Program-made: the position numbers and the translations under genes | Shown: piece by piece, positions 42,310 to 51,052 of the stretch | Position numbering within the stretch: the stretch's first letter is position 1 | Layout: each line of letters begins with the position of its first letter | Notes under the pieces: generated by a model | What the model was told of the DNA's origin: nothing | Databases searched by the model: none | What the model saw: only the letters and a program-made list of their open reading frames with translations | DNA from: Marinimicrobium sp. C6131 | GTDB taxonomy: Bacteria; Pseudomonadota; Gammaproteobacteria; Pseudomonadales; Cellvibrionaceae | Length of the DNA: 64,000 nt | Assembly: GCF_026153455.1 (NCBI RefSeq) | Contig: NZ_CP110629.1 | Location: 2,604,001 to 2,668,000 of the forward strand | Direction of reading: 5' to 3'

Positions 42310-44103
42310 TTACAACTCGTCGCGGAACTGCATGGAGTGCAGGCGGGCGTATTGGCCGCCGGCGGCGAGGAGTTCGCGGTGGCTGCCGACTTCCAGAATT
42401 CGGCCTTCTCCCATCACCACAATCCGGTCCGCCCGTTCGATCGTCGATAAACGGTGAGCCACCACGAACGTGGTGCGGTTTTTCATCACCTGCTCCAGCG
42501 CCGCCTGAATATGCCGTTCGGATTCCGTGTCCAGGGCCGAAGTGGCCTCATCCAGAATCAGGATGGGGGCATCCTTCAAAATGGCGCGGGCAATGGCCAG
42601 ACGCTGACGCTGGCCGCCGGACAGACGTGCGCCGCTCTCACCGATGAGGGTATCGTAGCCTTGGGGTAACTGCTCGATAAACTCGTGAGCATGGGCCGCT
42701 TTGGCGGCCTCGCGCACTTTCTCCGGGTCAGTGGCCGCCAGCGCACCGTAGGCGATATTGCCCGAGACCGAATCGTTGAATAGCACCACGTTCTGATTGA
42801 CCAACGCCACCTGCTCGCGCAGGTTATCCAGGCGGTAGTCTTCCAGTGGGTGACCATCCAGCAGTATGCGCCCTTCACCCGGGTCGTAAAAACGGGTCAA
42901 CAAACTCACCAGCGTCGACTTGCCACTGCCGGAGCGACCCACCAGTGCGATCACTTCGCCCGGTTTCACATCCAGATTGATGTGTTTCAGAACCCAATCA
43001 TCGCTGCTGTCGTAGCGGAAACTGACGTCTTCAAAGCGCACCGCCCCCTGAGCCCGCTTGACGGTGTAGTCACCGGTATCGGTTTCCGCCGGCTCGTCCA
43101 GCAACTGAAAAATACTGTCCGCGGCGGCCACCCCTTTCTGGATGGTGGGAACGACTTCGCTCAACTGACGCAGAGGTTTTAGCACCATGCCGGCGGCAAT
43201 GAAATAGGCCACAAACGCCCCCGGATCATCCAGCTCCATCACGGTCAGGGCGACAAACAGCAGCAGCCCCATGGAGAGGGCCACCAGCATCTGAAGGATG
43301 GGGGTATTCAATGACGAGGTGAACACGATTTTCATGTTCTGCACGTAGTTGCGCCAGCTGGCCTGATTGAAACGACGCTTTTCGTAGGCCTCGCCACCAA
43401 AGCTGCGCATGACCCGATAACCGTGAATCATCTCAGAGGATACCTGGGTAATATCCCCCATGCTGTGCTGCACCTGGGCACTCAGGCGACGCAGGCGCTT
43501 GCCCACGTAACCCACCAGGGCCCCAATGACCGGCGCGACCAACAGCAACAGCAGGGTCAGCAACCAATCCTTGTAAAACAGATAGCCCATCAACGCCAGC
43601 ACGGTGGCGCCCTCGCGGATCAGGGTTTTCAACGCATCGGTGGCGGCGGTGGTCACACCATTGACGTTATAGGTGATGACCGACATCAAATGACCAGAGC
43701 TGTGCCGGTCGAAATACTCGCCGGGCAAGTGGGCCATGTGGTTGAACAGATTCAGGCGTAGCGTATGCACGACCCGGAAGGACACTTGAGATATGAAATA
43801 ATTGCCCAGGAATGCACCGATACTGCGCACCAGGACAATCCCCATGATGATCAGGGCGGGCAGGTACGCGGCACCGCGATTGGCATCCCCGATAAAGTCC
43901 AGCAGGTACTCCATGAACTGGGCCATGGCCGGCTGGGAGGCTGAGTAGATCACAAAGCCAAAGACACTGATGGCAAATAACACCCAATAGGGTTTGATAT
44001 AGGCCAGTAACCGAAGATATACCTTGAGGGAAGCGGTATCGGTCTGCCGCAGCGTGTCTCTGGATTGAAGGTCGTGAGAGAGCGGCGTGCCTTTATCGCT
44101 CAT
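42310..44103 (-). CDS. msbA: Lipid A export ABC transporter, ATP-binding/permease
   Basis: A 597-residue half transporter. Six membrane helices lie in residues about 30-330, followed by the ATPase domain: Walker A GRSGSGKST near residue 395, signature LSGGQRQRLAIARA, Walker B ILILDEATSALD and switch His in VVAHRLST. Sequence and length fit MsbA, which flips lipid A-core across the inner membrane. AGGAGG lies about twelve bases before ATG 44103. It follows ilvE on the same strand. The usual partner lpxK is not adjacent. Confidence 0.9.
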   Translation of the reverse strand: MSDKGTPLSHDLQSRDTLRQTDTASLKVYLRLLAYIKPYWVLFAISVFGFVIYSASQPAMAQFMEYLLDFIGDANRGAAYLPALIIMGIVLVRSIGAFLGNYFISQVSFRVVHTLRLNLFNHMAHLPGEYFDRHSSGHLMSVITYNVNGVTTAATDALKTLIREGATVLALMGYLFYKDWLLTLLLLLVAPVIGALVGYVGKRLRRLSAQVQHSMGDITQVSSEMIHGYRVMRSFGGEAYEKRRFNQASWRNYVQNMKIVFTSSLNTPILQMLVALSMGLLLFVALTVMELDDPGAFVAYFIAAGMVLKPLRQLSEVVPTIQKGVAAADSIFQLLDEPAETDTGDYTVKRAQGAVRFEDVSFRYDSSDDWVLKHINLDVKPGEVIALVGRSGSGKSTLVSLLTRFYDPGEGRILLDGHPLEDYRLDNLREQVALVNQNVVLFNDSVSGNIAYGALAATDPEKVREAAKAAHAHEFIEQLPQGYDTLIGESGARLSGGQRQRLAIARAILKDAPILILDEATSALDTESERHIQAALEQVMKNRTTFVVAHRLSTIERADRIVVMGEGRILEVGSHRELLAAGGQYARLHSMQFRDEL

Positions 44104-44125
44104 GATGCAGGGGGTCCTCCTGATG

Positions 44126-44151
44126 CGCGCCCTCCGGGGAGGGCGCGTTTT
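44126..44151. terminator. Stem-loop between ilvE and msbA
   Basis: CGCGCCCTC and GAGGGCGCG form a 9-bp stem with a 4-base loop, followed by TTTT on the plus strand only. On the transcribed minus strand there is no T run after it, so it is more likely a processing or stabilising hairpin in the ilvE-msbA transcript than a terminator. Confidence 0.45.
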
Positions 44152-44162
44152 GGATCAGTGGT

Positions 44163-45092
44163 TCAGTCAGCCACCGGTGCCAGCCACTCGGTATGACCGG
44201 ACAGCTTACCTTTGACTGCATCGAAGTAGAGCGACTGCAGTTGGGTGGTGACCGGGCCGCGACGGCCTTCACCAATCACCCGACCATCCAGTTCGCGAAT
44301 GGGCAGAACCTCGGCCGCGGTACCGGTAAAGAAGGCTTCATCGGCAATGTAGACCTCGTCCCGGGTGATGCGCTTTTCCCGCACTTCATAACCGCAGTCC
44401 GCCGCCAATTGGAAAATGGTGTTGCGGGTGATGCCGTCCAGGCACGAGGTGAGTTCCGGCGTGTAGATGATGCCGTCGCGGACGATAAAGACGTTCTCGC
44501 CGCTGCCCTCGGCCACATAGCCTTCGTTGTCCAGCAAAAGCGCCTCTTCACAACCGCTGTCCAGCGCTTCACGCAGCGCCAACATCGAGTTGATGTAGTG
44601 GCCGTTGGCTTTGGCCTTACACATGGAAATATTCACGTGATGACGGGTGTAGCTGGAAGTACGCACCTTGATGCCCATGTCCCGCGCTTCCGGGGACATG
44701 TAGGACGGCCAGTGCCAGGCGGCGACCATCACATGCACCTTCAGGTTATCGGCGCGCAGCCCCATGCCCTCGGAGCCGAGAAACGCCATGGGACGCAGGT
44801 AGCTTTCATGCAGGCCGTTCTCCCGTACCACCAGCTTCTGGGCTTCGTTCAGCTCATCTTTGCTGTAGGGCAGGTCCATCCGCATGATATGGGCGGAACG
44901 GAACAGCCGGTCGGTGTGCTCCTTCAGGCGAAAAATACAGGTGCCCCGGTCGCTGCTTTCGTAGGCGCGCACGCCCTCGAACACGCCCATGCCGTAATGC
45001 AGGGTGTGGGTCAGTACGTGAACCCGGGCATCCCGCCAGGGCACCAGTTCGCCATCCAGCCAAATAACGCCGTCGCGATCGGCAAATGACAT
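44163..45092 (-). CDS. ilvE: Branched-chain amino acid aminotransferase
   Basis: A 309-residue fold-type IV PLP aminotransferase for the last step of Val, Leu and Ile synthesis. Family marks are HYGMGVFEGVRAY, the PLP lysine in SMCKAKANGHYINS, GYVAEGSGENVF, and EAFFTGTAAEVLPI. ATG 45092 has AGGAG seven bases upstream. It is 56 bases downstream of glnE, as in Pseudomonas. Confidence 0.95.
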   Translation of the reverse strand: MSFADRDGVIWLDGELVPWRDARVHVLTHTLHYGMGVFEGVRAYESSDRGTCIFRLKEHTDRLFRSAHIMRMDLPYSKDELNEAQKLVVRENGLHESYLRPMAFLGSEGMGLRADNLKVHVMVAAWHWPSYMSPEARDMGIKVRTSSYTRHHVNISMCKAKANGHYINSMLALREALDSGCEEALLLDNEGYVAEGSGENVFIVRDGIIYTPELTSCLDGITRNTIFQLAADCGYEVREKRITRDEVYIADEAFFTGTAAEVLPIRELDGRVIGEGRRGPVTTQLQSLYFDAVKGKLSGHTEWLAPVAD

Positions 45093-45148
45093 AACCAACT
45101 CCTAAATATGAAATTCGTGGGGCCGTGGTCGGCGCTCGGCAGGACCGA

Positions 45149-48103
45149 TCATAGATGGGATTCCAGCAGTTGCCGCCACAGGCCAGTTACTCGGCGCCGC
45201 TCCTCGGCAAAGGGCGCGCCATCCTCCAAGACTGCCTCCTGGCGCTGTAGCGCGAGGCGGTGGCCGGTGGACCGATAGGCCTTGTAGGCATCAATCAACT
45301 GGGCGACGGCTTCTGCGCCCAACCGGCCGGATTGTTCCAGCGCACCGAGTATGCGGATGTTGTCGGTATACTCGGTGAGCCCAGGCTCACTCTCGGCCCA
45401 GGCTAAAACCGCATATTGAACCATAAATTCAATATCGACGATACCTCCAGCATCCTGCTTGAGATGAAAAGGCATCTTTTCGTCATCGCCCTGAGCGCCC
45501 GGCTTGGGGCGGGTTCCCAGGTGTTCGCGCATTTTCTGGCGCATCTTGATGACCTCCTCGCGCAGCGCCTCCAGATCCCGCGGCTGACACAACACCTGTT
45601 GCCGGACCTGCGCAAAGGCTTCGGCCAGCCCGGCATCCCCAGCCACCACCCGGGCCCGCACCAAGGCCTGGTGTTCCCAGGTCCAGGCTTCCTGCTGCTG
45701 ATACTTCTCAAACGCCGGCAGGGACGTGACCAACATCCCCGCATCGCCGTTGGGGCGCAGACGCATGTCCACCTCATACAGGGTGCCCGAGGGCATCCGG
45801 GTATTCAGGATGTGGATGATCCGCTGACCCAGGCGGGTATAGAACACATTGTTGTCCACCGGTTTTTCGCCATCGGTTTTGCCTTCCGGGTCGCTGTTGT
45901 GAATAAACACCAGGTCGAGATCCGAGCCGTGGGCCAACTCGATTCCGCCCAGCTTGCCGTAGCCGACGATCACAAAGTTGGGGTGTTGCTCCGGCTCACC
46001 CCGGACGTTACTCGGGCGACCGTGGCGCGGAATCAACTGCTCCCAGGCCAACTCCAGCACGTGCTCCAGAATCACTTCGGCCAGATCGGTCAGGTAATCA
46101 CTGACCTTCATCAGCGGCAGGGCCCCAGTCACCTCGCTGGCCGCCACCCGCAACGCGTGGGCGGAACGGAAATAGCGGAGCGCTTCCATATGCCCCTCAA
46201 GGTCATCCCAGGCGGTGCGCAACAACTCCCGGCGCAGCTCATCGCGCAGCTCGTCTTTGTCCGGCGGCGCGTAGAGACTCTCCGGGGTGAGCAGCTCATC
46301 CAGCAGCGCCGGAAAGCGGGCCAGCTCATCGGCGATCCAGGGGCTCGCCGCACAGAGCCGGACCAGTTGCTGCAACGCCACCGGGTTCTCCACCAGCAAC
46401 ACCAGATAGGCACTTCGACGCACGATCGACACCACCAGCGGCTGAATCCGCGCCAGGGTATCGCCCACCGCTTCGCCCTCGCCGAGCATGGCGAGCAAGC
46501 GGGGCATAAAGGCATCCAGGCGATCCCGGCTGCTGGCCTGCATGGCCACCACCTGCCGGTGCGAGCGGATGTCGGCCAACACCGACAAGACCCGCTCGGG
46601 CTGATCGAAGCCCTGCCCGGTCAGCCAATCCACAGCTTCGTCACCCTCCAGGCTGCCCTCCCAGAGTGACACCCAGTCCTGCAGGTTCTCGGGCTCCTGC
46701 CCCTGATCGGCATCCGGATCGGCGATCACCTCCTGGAACTCGCGATTGACCCGCGCGCGGTGCTCGGCAAGGGTTTCGGAAAAGGCATCCCAGCTCTCAA
46801 AGCCCAGCACCCAGGCCATCCGGCACTGTCCGTCCGGATCCGACGGCAGAGCCTGGGTCTGGCGATCCTGATAGCCCTGGATCGCATGCTCGGTATTGCG
46901 CAGAAACTCATAGGCGGCCAGCAGGGCCTGTCCGCTGCTTTCCGGGAGATACCCTTCCGCCTCCAACAGGGGCAACAGCTCACACACCTGCCGCTCCCGC
47001 AGGCGCGGGTCCCGTCCACCGCGAATCAGTTGGAACACCTGGACCACGAACTCGATTTCCCGAATGCCGCCCTCGCCGAGCTTCACATCCTCACTCATGC
47101 CCCGACGCTGCACCTGGCGGCTGATCAGCCCCTTCATGGCCCGCAGGGATTCAATCACGCTAAAGTCGATGTACTGGCGATAAGTGAAAGGCCGCAGCAA
47201 TTCCATCAGCTCGTCCGCCGCCGGCTTGGCCCCCTCACCGCTGGCCGCCACCGGACGGGCCTTGATCATGGCGTAGCGCTCCCAGTCCCGGCCCTGGCTC
47301 TGGTAGTACTCCTCCATGGCATCGAAATTCGACACCAGCGCGCCGCTCTGGCCATAGGGACGCAGGCGCATATCCACCCGGAACACAAAACCCTCGGCGG
47401 TGGGCGCGTCCAGACTTTTGATCAACCGCTGCCCCAGACGGGTGAAAAACTCCTGATTACCCAGTGACCGCGACCCACCCTGGGTCTCCCCCGCCTCCGG
47501 GTAGGCAAAAATCAGATCGATATCCGAGGAGACATTCAGCTCTCGCGCCCCCAACTTACCCATGCCAAGCACAATCAGCGGCTGCGGCTTGCCGCTGTAC
47601 TTGCCGGTGGGCACCCCCCAACGGGGTTTGAGCTGCTCGAAATGGTAATCCAGGGTGCACTGGATCGCCGCCTCGGCGAAGCGGGACAGCTCATCGGTAA
47701 TCTCCCGCATCGAACCCAGACGATTCAGATCCCGCCAGATGATGCGCACCATGGCCCGATGCCGCTCCCGGCGCAGCACCTTATCCAGCGACCCGTCATC
47801 CTCACAGGCCGCCACCGCCTCGACCAGATCGGGAAAGGAGCCGTCCTCCAGCGGCGCAAACAGCGCCCCGGAACGCACCAATTCCAACAACAGCTCCGGT
47901 CGTGTCGTGGCGGTTTTCGCGAGGTACTCGCTGGCGGCGAACGCGGTATTCATCTGTTCACGGAACGCCGCTTCCGACACCCCTTTGGGCAAGAGTGACT
48001 CCGGACGATCCAGCTCCCTCTGCTCGATGACCTCGTAGAAATCATCAAAGCGCTTGCGGGTGGCCTCGTGGAGTTGGGTGGGGACCTGGTTTGGGTCGAA
48101 CAT
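45149..48103 (-). CDS. glnE: Bifunctional glutamine synthetase adenylyltransferase/deadenylase
   Basis: A 984-residue enzyme that switches glutamine synthetase off by adenylylation and on by deadenylation, under PII control. Two nucleotidyltransferase cores are visible: an N-terminal one with VSSDIDLIFAYPEAGE (deadenylase) and a C-terminal one with HGSDLDLVFIHNSD (adenylyltransferase). Helical linkers include KLGEGGIREIEFVVQ and KQDAGGIVDIEFMVQ. Length is standard. With gltBD this window holds two layers of ammonia-assimilation control. GGAG lies about eleven bases before ATG 48103. Confidence 0.96.
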   Translation of the reverse strand: MFDPNQVPTQLHEATRKRFDDFYEVIEQRELDRPESLLPKGVSEAAFREQMNTAFAASEYLAKTATTRPELLLELVRSGALFAPLEDGSFPDLVEAVAACEDDGSLDKVLRRERHRAMVRIIWRDLNRLGSMREITDELSRFAEAAIQCTLDYHFEQLKPRWGVPTGKYSGKPQPLIVLGMGKLGARELNVSSDIDLIFAYPEAGETQGGSRSLGNQEFFTRLGQRLIKSLDAPTAEGFVFRVDMRLRPYGQSGALVSNFDAMEEYYQSQGRDWERYAMIKARPVAASGEGAKPAADELMELLRPFTYRQYIDFSVIESLRAMKGLISRQVQRRGMSEDVKLGEGGIREIEFVVQVFQLIRGGRDPRLRERQVCELLPLLEAEGYLPESSGQALLAAYEFLRNTEHAIQGYQDRQTQALPSDPDGQCRMAWVLGFESWDAFSETLAEHRARVNREFQEVIADPDADQGQEPENLQDWVSLWEGSLEGDEAVDWLTGQGFDQPERVLSVLADIRSHRQVVAMQASSRDRLDAFMPRLLAMLGEGEAVGDTLARIQPLVVSIVRRSAYLVLLVENPVALQQLVRLCAASPWIADELARFPALLDELLTPESLYAPPDKDELRDELRRELLRTAWDDLEGHMEALRYFRSAHALRVAASEVTGALPLMKVSDYLTDLAEVILEHVLELAWEQLIPRHGRPSNVRGEPEQHPNFVIVGYGKLGGIELAHGSDLDLVFIHNSDPEGKTDGEKPVDNNVFYTRLGQRIIHILNTRMPSGTLYEVDMRLRPNGDAGMLVTSLPAFEKYQQQEAWTWEHQALVRARVVAGDAGLAEAFAQVRQQVLCQPRDLEALREEVIKMRQKMREHLGTRPKPGAQGDDEKMPFHLKQDAGGIVDIEFMVQYAVLAWAESEPGLTEYTDNIRILGALEQSGRLGAEAVAQLIDAYKAYRSTGHRLALQRQEAVLEDGAPFAEERRRVTGLWRQLLESHL

Positions 48104-48154
48104 AAATTTTGGAGCTCCGTTGTTTGTTCTGTTGGGGCTTTAAAGTTGGGTTAC

Positions 48155-48193
48155 GGCGGATGCGCTTTGCTCCGATACGTCGGACCGATCCGC
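48155..48193. repeat. REP-like palindrome
   Basis: GGCGGATGCGC and GACCGATCCGCC-type arms end in CTACGCG, the same family as the units at 15217-15312. It lies upstream of glnE, next to repeat copy E. Confidence 0.65.
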
Positions 48194-48235
48194 CCTACGC
48201 GTACCAGAGTCATTCGATGGCACTGAGGGGCGGTG

Positions 48236-48328
48236 CGGGGTGAAGCCTTCCAGGACCGTGGAGCGGGGGACCCGCGATGCGAGCCTACAGGGACGTATTC
48301 ACGGCGTGTCCTGGAAGGCTTCACCCCG
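48236..48328 (+). repeat. Covarying-arm palindromic element, copy E (short form)
   Basis: Perfect 20-base arms (48236-48255 and 48309-48328; inner part TTCCAGGA / TCCTGGAA). The core has GCGGG-GGA-CCCGC, and the second hairpin reads TAC-AGGGAC-GTA (48276-48287), a double covariant of CCC-AGGGAY-GGG in the other copies. It lies between glnE and the GspE/PilB-type gene. Confidence 0.85.
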
Positions 48329-48355
48329 TGCCGCCCCGCCCCTTAAGATTACCGC

Positions 48356-50134
48356 CTAGCGTTCTTTTTCGGGGGGTGGGGCGACGCGCATGACTTCTTC
48401 TACGGTGGTCAGGCCCGCGGCGACCTTCTGGGCGCCGGATAACCGCAAGGTGCGCATCCCCTCGCGCATCGCCTGCTTGCGCAACTCCCCCAGACTCGTC
48501 TCAGTCCCGATCCGATCCTTCACCGACTCCGACAACAGCAGAATCTCATACAACCCCTGACGCCCCAGATAGCCCGTATTGCGACACTCAAGACAACCCA
48601 CCGGCCGATAAATCCGCTGCGGCACCGACACCTTCCAGGGCGTCACCAACTGCTGCCAATCCTCGGAGCTGATCTCCCCCTCCTCCTTGCAATGCGGACA
48701 CAGCGTGCGCACCAGACGCTGCGCCATCACACCCAACAGGGTCGCATTGATCAGGTAGGGGGGAATCCCCAGATCCAACAGGCGGGCCACCGTCGCCGGC
48801 GCATCGTTGGTGTGTACCGTGGACAACACCAGATGCCCGGTCAGAGCCGCCTGCACCGCCATCTGCGCCGTCTCCAGGTCGCGGATCTCCCCGACCATGA
48901 TGATATCCGGGTCCTGGCGCATGAGGGTGCGGATACCGGCGGCAAAATCCAGCCCGATCTTGTGATGCACCTGGGTCTGATTGAAATGCTCCTCCACCAT
49001 CTCGATGGGATCCTCGATGGTGCTGACGTTCACCTCCTCCGTGGCGATCTGACGCAACGATGAATAGAGCGTAGTGGTTTTACCCGAACCGGTGGGACCA
49101 GTCACCAGGACAATCCCGTTGGGTCGCTCGAGCATGCCCCGCCAGCGCTCGTAGTCCTCCCCGACCAGCCCCAGGTCGGCAAAACTGCGCAGCAGCACGT
49201 CCGGGTCGAAAATCCGCAGCACCAGCTTTTCGCCAAAAGCCGTCGGCAGCGTGGACAAGCGCAGCTCCACTTCGCTGTCATCGCTGCGCCGGGTTTTGAT
49301 CCGGCCATCCTGGGGCTTGCGCTTCTCGGCAATGTTCATCCGGGCCAGCACCTTGAACCGGCTGGTCACCGCATTGGCGACATTGGCGGGCAATTCGTAC
49401 ACCGGATGGAGCACGCCGTCGATGCGAAACCGCACCCGGCCCACCTCGCGGCGAGGCTCGATATGAATGTCACTGGCACGCTGGTCATAGGCGTACTGCA
49501 GCAGCCAGTCGACGATCTTCACCACATGCTGGTCATTGGCCTCCGGATCTTCGCTGAAGCTCCCCAAATCGACCAGTTGCTCAAAGTTGCCGACCCCGCT
49601 GGCGCCCGGGCCACCGCTGGCCCGGTTGACCGAGCGCGCGAGGGTGTAGAATTCCACCATGTGCCGATCGATATCGGCCGGGTTGGCGAACACCCGCTTC
49701 ACGTTGCGCCGCGCCACATGCTCCAACTGGGGCTCCCAGCCAGTCATGAACGGCTGGGTGCAGGCCACCACGACGGTTTCCGGAGTCACCTCAACACAGA
49801 GAATGCCGTGGCGCTTGGCGAAGGCGTAGGACATCACGTCCGTCACCCTGGGCACATCAATCTTGAGAGGGTCAATGTGATAGACCGGCAGCTCGGCTTT
49901 CTCGGCCAGCCAGGCGGTCAGCGTATCACCATCAAGTACCTTGCCCGGGCGGGTGATATCGTCCAGCCCCTGGGACGCGATATAGGCCAGCGGGTGCATC
50001 ATCGCCTGCTCCCGGGTCCGGACCGCCCCAAGCAGGCGGTTGGCGTCCTCCTGCCCCAATCGTCCATCTTTGACCAGATCATCCACCAGCCGGCGTAAAT
50101 CGAGGCTATGCTGTGCAGTGGCTACTGAAGCCAT
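48356..50134 (-). CDS. GspE/PulE/PilB-family secretion ATPase
   Basis: A 592-residue hexameric ATPase of the type II secretion / type IV pilus extension family. An N-terminal MshEN-like region (residues about 1-190) is followed by the ATPase core with Walker A GPTGSGKTTTLY, an Asp box, Walker B DIIMVGEIRD and the His box LSTVHTNDA. A zinc tetracysteine (CPHC...CLEC) lies near the C-terminus. Which machine it powers is unclear: no pilin, gspF or secretin gene is adjacent, and the pilMNOPQ set is 20 kb away. ATG 50134 (MASVATAQ) has GGGAA about eight bases upstream. Confidence 0.88.
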   Translation of the reverse strand: MASVATAQHSLDLRRLVDDLVKDGRLGQEDANRLLGAVRTREQAMMHPLAYIASQGLDDITRPGKVLDGDTLTAWLAEKAELPVYHIDPLKIDVPRVTDVMSYAFAKRHGILCVEVTPETVVVACTQPFMTGWEPQLEHVARRNVKRVFANPADIDRHMVEFYTLARSVNRASGGPGASGVGNFEQLVDLGSFSEDPEANDQHVVKIVDWLLQYAYDQRASDIHIEPRREVGRVRFRIDGVLHPVYELPANVANAVTSRFKVLARMNIAEKRKPQDGRIKTRRSDDSEVELRLSTLPTAFGEKLVLRIFDPDVLLRSFADLGLVGEDYERWRGMLERPNGIVLVTGPTGSGKTTTLYSSLRQIATEEVNVSTIEDPIEMVEEHFNQTQVHHKIGLDFAAGIRTLMRQDPDIIMVGEIRDLETAQMAVQAALTGHLVLSTVHTNDAPATVARLLDLGIPPYLINATLLGVMAQRLVRTLCPHCKEEGEISSEDWQQLVTPWKVSVPQRIYRPVGCLECRNTGYLGRQGLYEILLLSESVKDRIGTETSLGELRKQAMREGMRTLRLSGAQKVAAGLTTVEEVMRVAPPPEKER

Positions 50135-50255
50135 AGGCGCGTTCCCGTTTCCGATTCGTCTCGCTCGATTGTAGCCTGTCTGATCCGTGGACAACACCAA
50201 GGAAAGGCGCTCCGCCCCGAACAAACCACACAAGGCGGGGGTATGGCCAGGGAAT

Positions 50256-50273
50256 CTGTCATAAAAATGTCAA
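50256..50273 (+). promoter_or_regulatory. Pho box (PhoB binding site)
   Basis: CTGTCATAAAAATGTCAA contains two TGTCA half-sites 11 bases apart with an AT-rich spacer, matching the PhoB box. A -10 box TATACT (50305-50310) lies downstream with a weak GTGACC -35. The DUF47-pit pair follows. Confidence 0.7.
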
Positions 50274-50341
50274 ATTCAAGGGTGACCTGCCGGGCATAAG
50301 TTTTTATACTGCCCGCACTTTCGCAAGGGGGAACTACCATT

Positions 50342-51022
50342 ATGGCTATCAACAACCCTTTCTCGAACCTGTTCGGGCGTTCACCCATCAAGCCCATGCA
50401 GGAGCACATGGCCGTGGCCATTCGCGCCACTGGCGAGCTGCAGCGCTTCTTTGAGTGCGTGATCGCCGACGACTGGGAACAGGTCGAAACCGTTCAACAG
50501 CGTATTGTCGAGCTGGAGCGTGAGGCCGACGCCCTGAAAAAGCAGCTCCGGCTGCATCTGCCCAAGAGTCTTTTCCTGCCAGTCCCGCGCACCGACCTGC
50601 TGGAACTGCTGAGCATGCAGGACCGCATCGCCAACCGCGCCAAGGACATTGCCGGGATCATGCTCGGCCGCAAGATGACCATCCCCGCCACCATGCAGGA
50701 TATGACCCTGGAGTACGTGGGCGCCGCAGTGAAAGCCGCCGAGCAGGCGCTGGTGGCCATCAACGAGCTGGACGAGCTGCTGGAAACCGGCTTCAGCGGC
50801 CGGGAGCTGGGCATTGTGGAAAAAATGATCCAGGAACTGGATGCTCTGGAACGCAAGACCGACCAGCTTGAAGTCCAGATGCGCGCCACCCTGTACAGCC
50901 TGGAGGCCGACCTGCCACCGGTGGACGTGATGTTTCTGTATAAGGTGATCGACTGGATCGGTGACCTCGCCAACCGCGCTCAGGATGTCGGCGGCCGTCT
51001 CGAACTGCTGCTCGCGCGTTAA
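50342..51022 (+). CDS. DUF47 (TIGR00153) PhoU-like protein
   Basis: A 226-residue helical cytosolic protein of the DUF47 family, structurally like PhoU and nearly always encoded before a Pit transporter. It is built of long helices with a start typical of the family (PFSNLFGRSPIKPMQEHM), and RIANRAKDIAGIMLGR and DWIGDLANRAQDVGGRLELLL towards the end are characteristic. It probably gates or regulates the downstream transporter. A Pho box lies upstream; GGGGGAA lies about ten bases before the ATG. Confidence 0.92.
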   Translation: MAINNPFSNLFGRSPIKPMQEHMAVAIRATGELQRFFECVIADDWEQVETVQQRIVELEREADALKKQLRLHLPKSLFLPVPRTDLLELLSMQDRIANRAKDIAGIMLGRKMTIPATMQDMTLEYVGAAVKAAEQALVAINELDELLETGFSGRELGIVEKMIQELDALERKTDQLEVQMRATLYSLEADLPPVDVMFLYKVIDWIGDLANRAQDVGGRLELLLAR

Positions 51023-51052
51023 TTCAATCCTACATAATATTGGGGTAACCAC

